A program made the translations under genes and the position numbers. Below, one piece after another: positions 37,948 through 43,983 of a stretch of 43,983 nt of DNA; position 1 is the stretch's first letter, and the number at the start of each line of letters is the position of its first letter. The DNA comes from Methylobacterium jeotgali (GTDB taxonomy: Bacteria; Pseudomonadota; Alphaproteobacteria; Rhizobiales; Beijerinckiaceae). The stretch is taken from assembly GCF_022179345.1 (NCBI RefSeq), contig NZ_BPQR01000053.1, positions 1 through 43,983 on the forward strand, read 5' to 3'. The notes under the pieces were generated by a model. The model had not been told where the DNA came from. It did no database searches and saw only the letters and a program-made list of their open reading frames with translations.

Positions 37948-39804
37948 TCACCCCTTCTTCTCGGGGAGGTTGAGGCGGATGTGCAGCTCCCGGAGCTGCT
38001 TCGGGGTGGCCTCGGCGGGGGCGCCCATCATCAGGTCCTCGGCGCGCTGGTTCATCGGGAACAGCACCACCTCGCGGATGTTAGGCTCCTCGCAGAGCAG
38101 CATCACGATGCGGTCGACGCCGGGTGCGATGCCGCCGTGGGGCGGGGCCCCGAGGCGCAGTGCGTTGAGCATGCCGCCGAACTTCTCCTCCAGCACCTCG
38201 CGGCCGTAGCCGGCGATCGCGAAGGCCTTCTCCATCACGTCGGGGCGATGGTTGCGGATGGCGCCGGACGACAGCTCGATGCCGTTGCAGACGATGTCGT
38301 ACTGGAAGGCCTTGATGCCGAGAATCTTCTTCGAGACCTCGCCGTCAGGGCCGGCGCCCGCGCGCTCCGCTTCAGTCGCCGCGACGTCGAGGGCCAGAAA
38401 GTCCTCGCGCTCGAAGTTCGGCATCGAGAACGGGTTGTGGGAGAAGTCGATGCGCTTCTCCTCCTCGTTCCACTCGTACATCGGGAAGTCAGTGATCCAG
38501 CAGAAGGCGAACTGGTCCTTATCCGACAAGTTCAGCTCGTCGCCGATGCGGATGCGCGCCTTGCCGGCAAGCGCCGCCGCCTTGGCCTCGGTGCCGGCCG
38601 CGAAGAACACCGCGTCGCCGGCCTTCGCGCCGGCCTTCTCGGCGATGCGCGCCTGCACGGCGGCGGGGATGAACTTGGCGATCGGGCCGCGGCCGGTGAG
38701 CGTGCCGCCCTCCTCCTCGAACACGATGTAGCCGAGGCCCGGCGCGCCCTCGGAGCGGGCCCAGTCGTTGAGCTTGTCGAAGAAGGAGCGGGGCTGGCCG
38801 GCCGCGCCGGTCGCCGGGATGGCGCGCACGACGCCGCCGGACTTCAGCACGCCCTTGAACGCCTTGAACTCGACCTCGTCGCGGCCGAACTCTTCCGACA
38901 CGTCGGCGATGATCAGGGGATTGCGCAGGTCCGGCTTGTCGACGCCGTACTTCAGCATCGCGTCGGCGTAGGTGATGCGCGGAAACTCGGCCGTCACGCG
39001 CTTGCCGTCCGCGAACTCCTCGAACACGCCGCGCAGCACCGGCTCGACCGCCTGGAACACGTCCTCCTGGGTGACGAAGCTCATCTCGATGTCGAGCTGA
39101 TAGAACTCGCCAGGGCTACGGTCGGCCCGCGCATCCTCGTCGCGGAAGCAGGGGGCGATCTGGAAGTAGCGGTCGAAGCCCGCGATCATCGTGAGCTGCT
39201 TGAACTGCTGCGGCGCCTGCGGCAGCGCATAGAACTTTCCGGGATGCACGCGAGAGGGCACGAGGTAGTCGCGGGCACCCTCGGGGCTGGACGCCGTCAG
39301 GATCGGCGTCTGGAACTCGAAGAAGCCGCCCTCGCGCATCCGGCGGCGCAGGCTGTCGATAATCGCCCCGCGCTTCATGATGTTGGCGTGGAGCTTCTCC
39401 CGGCGGAGATCGAGGAAGCGGTAGCGCAGCCGCGTCTCCTCCGGGTACTCCTGGTCGCCGAACACCGGCAGCGGCAGCTCGGCAGCGGGGCCGAGCACCT
39501 CGAGATCGTCGATGTAGACCTCGACCGAGCCGGTCGGCAGCTCCGGGTTCTCTGTGCCGGCGGGCCGGGTGCGCACGCGGCCGTCGATACGGATCACCCA
39601 CTCCGAACGCGCGGTCTCGGCGGCCTTGAACGCCTTGGAGTCGGAATCGATCACGCACTGCGTCAGGCCGTAATGGTCGCGCAGGTCGATGAAGAGCACG
39701 CCGCCATGGTCGCGGATGCGGTGGCACCAGCCGGAGAGGCGGACCTCGCCCCCGACATCGGACGGGCGGAGCGCCCCGCAGGTATGGGTACGGTAACGGT
39801 GCAT
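37948..39804 (-). CDS. aspS: Aspartyl-tRNA synthetase
   Basis: 618 residues from the ATG at 39804. Class II synthetase of the bacterial type. The N-terminal OB domain opens [42 protein letters not shown]. The catalytic part has the Asp-binding [14 protein letters not shown] and [11 protein letters not shown], motif 2 [19 protein letters not shown] and motif 3 [17 protein letters not shown] insertion domain lies in the middle. Because GatCAB is present in the window and I see no asnS, a non-discriminating enzyme that also makes Asp-tRNA(Asn) is plausible. It is divergent from rnd over 160 bp. TTGACT on minus (39859-39854) is a possible -35. Confidence 0.98.
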   Translation of the reverse strand: MHRYRTHTCGALRPSDVGGEVRLSGWCHRIRDHGGVLFIDLRDHYGLTQCVIDSDSKAFKAAETARSEWVIRIDGRVRTRPAGTENPELPTGSVEVYIDDLEVLGPAAELPLPVFGDQEYPEETRLRYRFLDLRREKLHANIMKRGAIIDSLRRRMREGGFFEFQTPILTASSPEGARDYLVPSRVHPGKFYALPQAPQQFKQLTMIAGFDRYFQIAPCFRDEDARADRSPGEFYQLDIEMSFVTQEDVFQAVEPVLRGVFEEFADGKRVTAEFPRITYADAMLKYGVDKPDLRNPLIIADVSEEFGRDEVEFKAFKGVLKSGGVVRAIPATGAAGQPRSFFDKLNDWARSEGAPGLGYIVFEEEGGTLTGRGPIAKFIPAAVQARIAEKAGAKAGDAVFFAAGTEAKAAALAGKARIRIGDELNLSDKDQFAFCWITDFPMYEWNEEEKRIDFSHNPFSMPNFEREDFLALDVAATEAERAGAGPDGEVSKKILGIKAFQYDIVCNGIELSSGAIRNHRPDVMEKAFAIAGYGREVLEEKFGGMLNALRLGAPPHGGIAPGVDRIVMLLCEEPNIREVVLFPMNQRAEDLMMGAPAEATPKQLRELHIRLNLPEKKG

Positions 39805-39951
39805 GGCGGTCTTCTGTGGATGAAGGCCGGCACCATTCACGGGGGAGGGGCCAAGTCAAGCGGAGGAGGGGCAAGCAGGAGGGACTACCGGGGGCCTACG
39901 GCTGTCCCCTGTCGTCGCGGGGCGCTCGCTCCCCTTTCCCGACCAGCCGCG

Positions 39952-39957
39952 ATATAG
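39952..39957 (+). promoter_or_regulatory. Possible -10 of rnd, implying a leaderless mRNA
   Basis: ATATAG at 39952-39957 is followed by CCGG, as at pyrB. Transcription starting 7-8 bases later would begin at or next to the rnd ATG (39965). There is no Shine-Dalgarno sequence in between. No good -35 is visible. Confidence 0.35.
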
Positions 39958-39964
39958 CCGGACC

Positions 39965-41119
39965 ATGAACCTGATCGACACCACCTCCGCCCTGGCGGAG
40001 GCCTGCGAGCGCCTCGGAGCGCAGCCCTTCGTCACCGTCGACACGGAGTTCATGCGCGAGACCACCTATTACCCGAAGCTCTGCCTGATCCAGATGGCGG
40101 GGCCGGACGGGGAGGGCGTCCTCGTCGATCCCCTGGCGCCGGGCCTCGACCTCAAGCCCTTCCTCGACCTGATGGCGCGGGAGGACACGGTGAAGGTGTT
40201 CCACTCGGCCCGCCAGGATCTCGAGATCATCTACCTGCTCGGTGGGGAGCTGCCGCACCCGTTCTTCGACACGCAGGTCGCGGCCATGGTCTGCGGCTAC
40301 GGGGACTCGGTCTCCTACGAGCAGCTCGTCAACGACCTCGCGCGCGCGAAGATCGACAAGTCTTCCCGCTTCACCGACTGGTCCCGCCGGCCGCTCTCGG
40401 ACGCCCAGCTCGCCTACGCGCTCTCCGACGTCACCCATCTCGTGAAGGTCTATGAGGCGCTGGCCTCCGAGCTCCTGGAGACCGACCGGGGCGCCTGGCT
40501 CGACGAGGAGATGGGCGTGCTGATCTCGCCGGAGACCTACCGCGCCGACCCGGCCCAAGCCTGGCGGCGTCTCTCGGGGCGCATGCGCAAGCCCCGCGAG
40601 ATCGCGGTGCTGATGGAGGTCGCCGCCTGGCGGGAGCGGGAGGCGCAAGGCCGCAACGTGCCCCGCGGGCGCATCCTCAAGGACGAGGCGGTGATCGACG
40701 TCGCCACCAGCTGCCCCCGCAGCGTCGAGGCGCTCGGGCGCCTGCGCTCGATCCCTTCCGGCTTCGAGCGCTCGCGCACCGGGGCCGACATCCTCGCGGC
40801 CGTCGAGCGGGGCGCGACCCGCGACACCGCCGGCATTCCCCTCCCCGAGCGCGGCCGGGCGCGCAGCGGCGGCAACGGAGCCCTGGTCGAGCTTCTCAAG
40901 GTGCTGCTCAAGGCGGTGTGCGAGAACGAGCGGGTGGCGCCGAAGATCGTGGCCACCGTCGACGACCTCGAGGCTCTGGCCGACGACGACGCGGCGGACG
41001 TGCCGGTGCTCTCGGGCTGGCGCCGGGCGCTGTTCGGCGAGAAGGCGCTCGCGCTGAAGCACGGCCGCATGGCGCTGTCGGCCGAGGGCGGCCGGGTTGT
41101 GGTCCGCACCCTGTCGTAA
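39965..41119 (+). CDS. rnd: Ribonuclease D
   Basis: 384 residues. A 3'-5' exoribonuclease for tRNA 3' maturation. The DEDD nuclease motifs are [21 protein letters not shown] (second Asp) and YALSDVTHL (Tyr and last Asp). DQ-like [21 protein letters not shown] is typical. HRDC-type helical domains follow (about residues 210-384), including [36 protein letters not shown]. The rnd-aspS neighbourhood is conserved in alphaproteobacteria. Confidence 0.96.
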   Translation: MNLIDTTSALAEACERLGAQPFVTVDTEFMRETTYYPKLCLIQMAGPDGEGVLVDPLAPGLDLKPFLDLMAREDTVKVFHSARQDLEIIYLLGGELPHPFFDTQVAAMVCGYGDSVSYEQLVNDLARAKIDKSSRFTDWSRRPLSDAQLAYALSDVTHLVKVYEALASELLETDRGAWLDEEMGVLISPETYRADPAQAWRRLSGRMRKPREIAVLMEVAAWREREAQGRNVPRGRILKDEAVIDVATSCPRSVEALGRLRSIPSGFERSRTGADILAAVERGATRDTAGIPLPERGRARSGGNGALVELLKVLLKAVCENERVAPKIVATVDDLEALADDDAADVPVLSGWRRALFGEKALALKHGRMALSAEGGRVVVRTLS

Positions 41120-41178
41120 CCACGCGATATAGAGAAAGACGCCCGGATCGGGTGACAGGCAGGACGGACGGGACTATG

Positions 41179-41194
41179 TGGCAACTCAGTTGCC
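41179..41194 (+). promoter_or_regulatory. Palindrome matching a sigma-54 -24/-12 layout
   Basis: TGGCAACTCAGTTGCC has GG and GC at the sigma-54 spacing (TGGCA-N6-TTGC). It is also a perfect palindrome: GGCAACT, C, AGTTGCC at 41180-41194, so it could equally be an operator. It lies 31 bases upstream of the next ATG, giving a very short leader. A separate ATATAG (41127-41132) could be a sigma-70 -10, with the palindrome then in the leader. Confidence 0.4.
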
Positions 41195-41224
41195 TAAAAA
41201 TCCCAGGCTTTGTTCCCCGTCCCG

Positions 41225-41509
41225 ATGCACGAGTCGAATGCCGTCCTTCAGACGCTGACCGGCCAGGGGCATGTGTCCGCCGAAGGATGCGCCACGGTCC
41301 GGGTCCGCTACCGCGTCACCGTCGAGCGCCGTGACGGCCTGATCGTCGCCCACGGCACCCTTGTCGGCAAGCCCGCAGGCCTGCATCCGATCTGGCTGCA
41401 GCCCGACGCGGTGCTGCGCCTCCGCTCAGGGCGCCGCCTCGACATCTCCGTCACGGACCTGATCGGCGACACCGCCGAGTTCGAGAGCACGGGGCCGGTC
41501 GCCGACTGA
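41225..41509 (+). CDS. Small hypothetical protein, beta-rich
   Basis: 94 residues from the ATG at 41225; an in-frame TTG at 41210 is possible. The sequence alternates in a way that suggests a small beta barrel ([45 protein letters not shown]). It has no signal peptide, membrane segment or recognised motif. It has a promoter-like palindrome close upstream and lies between rnd and xoxF. No clear ribosome-binding site is visible. Composition and codon use suit the genome, and it is probably a real lineage-specific gene. Confidence 0.6.
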   Translation: MHESNAVLQTLTGQGHVSAEGCATVRVRYRVTVERRDGLIVAHGTLVGKPAGLHPIWLQPDAVLRLRSGRRLDISVTDLIGDTAEFESTGPVAD

Positions 41510-42123
41510 GTCGGGCGATTCGGGGCCCTGCGCCCGCTCGTCGGCCGCCGCCGCGATGCGGCAGGAGCGCGCAGCACGGCCTGCGCATTCTTCCACAGAC
41601 GCTCCGAAGCTCAGCCGGTTTCGCCGAAGCAGTTTGCCGGATCATCCCGCAGCGCATTCCCAAAAGAACGATGCCGCGGTGCGAGAAGCCGCGCCCTGCC
41701 CGTTCCCGACGCATGAGAGCCGCACCCGACCATCGAGAGGCTGCATGGGGCGCATGGGGTGCCAAAAGTCAAAGCAAGTTCTTTTGCAGCCGCAAAATCG
41801 TCTTTGTGCATCGCACTGTAAACTGTTTGCTGACGAAGACGCGCCTTTGTCTCCTCCGCTGGCCCCTCGACTGCGGCCTGCGCTGTCGAGAGCCGCACGG
41901 CCATGTTGACGGCCCCGGTTTTTTTCTTAGAGTTCGTTCAAGCTTCGGTTTCGAGGAGGCGGCCAAAAAAGGGATGGCCACCTCTGGCTCGGAAAACTTT
42001 TCGGTGAAGCGATACCATCGCCCGCTACCGAAGCTCGATGATCCCTGTCTCAATCAGCAGGCCAGGCCTCTGGCGGCACGGTCTCGTGCACGCTCGCGGC
42101 GTCAAGGCCTGTCGGAGGAATCC
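41510..42123 (+). promoter_or_regulatory. Long xoxF upstream region
   Basis: 614 bases with no supported gene. From about 41600 the G+C content drops; 27 of 60 bases at 41761-41820 are G or C. This is typical for regulatory DNA here. An inverted repeat TTTTGC-AGCC-GCAAAA lies at 41782-41797. A T-tract is at 41930-41936 and an A-tract at 41965-41970. A long frame in register with xoxF from 41671 has no start signal of its own. Known lanthanide and two-component control of xox operons makes this the likely control region, but no specific site is identified. Confidence 0.5.
41782..41797. promoter_or_regulatory. Inverted repeat in the xoxF upstream region
   Basis: TTTTGC (41782-41787) and GCAAAA (41792-41797) are perfect inverted copies separated by AGCC. 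It lies about 330 bases upstream of xoxF. It could be a regulator site, but it does not match a motif I know. Confidence 0.35.
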
Positions 42124-43926
42124 ATGAGAGCAGTCCACCTCCTCGCGCTGGGCGCCGGTATCGCCGCGGCGAGCCCGGCCTTCGCCAACGACGACGTGCT
42201 GAAGCGCAGCCAGGACCCGAACCAGCAGGTGCTGCAGACGGTCGACTACGCCAACACCCGCTACTCGAAGCTCGACCAGATCAACGCCTCGAACGTGAAG
42301 AGCCTCCAGGTCGCCTGGACCTTCTCGACGGGCGTCCTGCGCGGCCACGAGGGCTCGCCGCTCGTCGTCGGCAACGTCATGTACGTGCACACGCCGTTCC
42401 CGAACATCGTGTACGCGCTCGACCTCGACCACGAGGCCAAGATCCTCTGGAAGTACGAGCCGAAGCAGGATCCGTCCGTGATCCCGGTGATGTGCTGCGA
42501 CACGGTCAACCGCGGCCTCGCCTACGCCGACGGCGCCATCATCCTGCACCAGGCCGACACCACGGTCGTCTCGCTCGACGCCAAGACCGGCAAGGTCAAC
42601 TGGTCGGTCGTGAACGGCGACCCGAAGAAGGGCGAGACCAACACCGCCACCGTGCTCCCGGTGAAGGACAAGGTCATCGTCGGCATCTCCGGCGGCGAGT
42701 TCGGCGTGCAGTGCCACGTCACCGCCTACGACCTGAAGTCCGGCAAGAAGGTTTGGCGCGGCTACTCCATGGGCCCGGACGATCAGCTGATCGTCGACCC
42801 GGAGAAGACCACCGCGCTCGGCAAGCCGATCGGCAAGGACTCCTCGCTGAAGACCTGGGAAGGCGATCAGTGGAAGACCGGCGGCGGCTGCACCTGGGGC
42901 TGGTTCTCGTACGACCCCAAGCTCGACCTGATGTACTACGGCTCGGGCAACCCCTCGACCTGGAACCCCAAGCAGCGTCCGGGCGACAACAAGTGGTCCA
43001 TGACGATCTGGGCGCGTAACCCCGACACCGGCATGACCAAGTGGGTCTACCAGATGACGCCCCACGACGAGTGGGACTTCGACGGCATCAACGAGATGAT
43101 CCTCACCGACCAGAAGGTCGACGGGAAGGACCGTCCGCTGCTGACCCACTTCGACCGCAACGGCTTCGGCTACACCCTCGATCGCGCTACCGGCGAGCTC
43201 CTCGTCGCCGAGAAGTTCGATCCGGTCGTGAACTGGGCCACCAAGGTCGACATGGACAAGGGTTCCAAGACCTACGGCCGCCCGCTCGTCGTGTCCAAGT
43301 ACTCGACCGAGCAGAACGGCGAGGACGTGAACTCGAAGGGCATCTGCCCGGCCGCCCTCGGCACGAAGGACCAGCAGCCCGCTGCCTACTCGCCGAAGAC
43401 GAGCCTGTTCTACGTGCCGACCAACCACGTCTGCATGGACTACGAGCCCTTCAAGGTGACCTACACCCCGGGCCAGCCGTATGTCGGTGCGACCCTGTCG
43501 ATGTACCCCGCGCCGAACAGCCATGGCGGCATGGGTAACTTCATCGCCTGGGACGGCGTGAACGGTAAGATCAAGTGGTCGCTGCCCGAGCAGTTCTCGG
43601 TGTGGTCGGGCGCTCTTGCCACCGCCGGCGACGTGGTCTTCTACGGCACCCTTGAGGGCTACCTGAAGGCCGTGGACTCCAAGACGGGCAAGGAACTCTA
43701 CAAGTTCAAGACCCCGTCGGGCATCATCGGCAACGTGATGACCTACTCCCACAAGGGCAAGCAGTACGTGGGCGTCCTGTCGGGCGTCGGCGGCTGGGCC
43801 GGCATCGGCCTCGCGGCCGGCCTGACCGACCCGAACGCCGGTCTCGGCGCGGTGGGCGGCTACGCGGCCCTCTCCAACTACACGAACCTCGGCGGTCAGC
43901 TCACCGTCTTCACGCTGCCGAACTAA
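42124..43926 (+). CDS. xoxF: Lanthanide-dependent PQQ methanol dehydrogenase XoxF
   Basis: 600 residues from the ATG at 42124, with GGAGG five bases upstream. Periplasmic quinoprotein oxidising methanol (and formaldehyde), passing electrons to a c-type cytochrome. The signal peptide is [21 protein letters not shown]. Cys124-Cys125 (VMCCDT) form the vicinal disulfide over PQQ. Catalytic Asp318 and, decisively, Asp320 lie in DEWDFDG; the extra Asp marks lanthanide enzymes, where calcium-type MxaF has Ala (DEWDYAG). Sequence and numbering agree closely with the XoxF1 of Methylorubrum extorquens as I remember it. Tryptophan-docking propeller repeats run throughout. A strong terminator follows, so any xoxG/xoxJ genes would need read-through or their own promoter. 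Confidence 0.97.
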   Translation: MRAVHLLALGAGIAAASPAFANDDVLKRSQDPNQQVLQTVDYANTRYSKLDQINASNVKSLQVAWTFSTGVLRGHEGSPLVVGNVMYVHTPFPNIVYALDLDHEAKILWKYEPKQDPSVIPVMCCDTVNRGLAYADGAIILHQADTTVVSLDAKTGKVNWSVVNGDPKKGETNTATVLPVKDKVIVGISGGEFGVQCHVTAYDLKSGKKVWRGYSMGPDDQLIVDPEKTTALGKPIGKDSSLKTWEGDQWKTGGGCTWGWFSYDPKLDLMYYGSGNPSTWNPKQRPGDNKWSMTIWARNPDTGMTKWVYQMTPHDEWDFDGINEMILTDQKVDGKDRPLLTHFDRNGFGYTLDRATGELLVAEKFDPVVNWATKVDMDKGSKTYGRPLVVSKYSTEQNGEDVNSKGICPAALGTKDQQPAAYSPKTSLFYVPTNHVCMDYEPFKVTYTPGQPYVGATLSMYPAPNSHGGMGNFIAWDGVNGKIKWSLPEQFSVWSGALATAGDVVFYGTLEGYLKAVDSKTGKELYKFKTPSGIIGNVMTYSHKGKQYVGVLSGVGGWAGIGLAAGLTDPNAGLGAVGGYAALSNYTNLGGQLTVFTLPN

Positions 43927-43951
43927 TCGGTCGCAGGTTCGCAGAAATGTG

Positions 43952-43983
43952 AGGTGCCGGCACGGGAAGCCGTGCCGGCACCT
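43952..43983 (+). terminator. Strong hairpin after xoxF
   Basis: A 14 bp perfect stem, 43952-43965 (AGGTGCCGGCACGG) with 43970-43983, and a GAAG tetraloop, 26 bases after the xoxF stop. The window ends on the last base of the stem, so a following T-tract cannot be seen. It would end transcription or stabilise the highly expressed xoxF mRNA. Confidence 0.75.

Noticed and set aside
37981..39957. 658-codon open frame on plus, antisense to aspS
   Set aside because: No motifs; mirror of aspS codon bias.
41671..42123. N-terminal extension of xoxF in the same frame
   Set aside because: It would precede a perfect signal peptide, and the ATG at 42124 has GGAGG at the right distance. The extension has normal spacer composition.
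42025..43752. 575-codon open frame on minus, antisense to xoxF
   Set aside because: Shadow frame of xoxF with His/Val/Asp-rich noise.

Overview
The window comes from the chromosome of a high-G+C (about 70%) alphaproteobacterium, almost certainly Methylobacterium/Methylorubrum. The strongest sign is a lanthanide-type XoxF methanol dehydrogenase at the right end. Other signs are the purN-purM-perM-hdaA-ppk-ppx and aspS/rnd gene order, an alphaproteobacterial LexA-type box, GatCAB, and promoters with a TATAG-type -10. No plasmid, phage, insertion sequence, CRISPR array, rRNA or tRNA gene was found.

Layout. 1-125 is the 3' end of an outer-membrane beta-barrel gene with a strong terminator. 250-5549 holds parE and topA (both minus) around a tiny membrane-protein gene. 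5729-7398 (minus) is a Tat-exported molybdopterin oxidoreductase with its cytochrome b561 partner. 7563-11624 (plus) is a tight operon: pyrB, a degenerate pyrC paralogue, plsY and dprA, converging on ruvX. 12555-16602 (plus) is gatC-gatA-gatB, interrupted by an AT-rich orphan gene and a small membrane-protein gene. 16603-17427 is a gene-free convergent spacer. 17428-21297 (minus) encodes an AaeXAB-like efflux system (DUF4345, FUSC, DUF1656, HlyD) plus a small secreted protein. 21540-23910 carries a GST, a DUF2147 protein, ndk and a small secreted protein. 24151-25865 (minus) is purM-purN. 26007-32089 (plus) is perM, hdaA, ppk and ppx. 32179-34485 (minus) is the malic enzyme maeB. 34567-35493 (plus) is a hexapeptide acetyltransferase and a DUF3297 protein. 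35466-37785 (minus) is a translationally coupled glycosyltransferase, acyltransferase and unknown cassette. aspS (minus) and rnd (plus) are divergent, followed by a small unknown gene and xoxF.

How the genes fit together. Most are housekeeping: topology control, pyrimidine and purine synthesis, amidotransferase-dependent aminoacylation, polyphosphate turnover and replication control. GatCAB and AspRS in one window fit indirect Asn-tRNA and/or Gln-tRNA formation. ppk has a Pho-box-like element upstream and parE a LexA-type box, which suggests phosphate and DNA-damage control. CT-rich hairpins of one REP-like family sit in four intergenic gaps, three of them between convergent genes.

I do not see a convincing new multi-gene system. 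The best leads are the AT-rich orphan inside the gat operon, the predicted regulatory elements (LexA box at parE, Pho box at ppk, sigma-54-like palindrome near 41180), the catalytically degenerate dihydroorotase, and the long, relatively AT-rich leader of xoxF.
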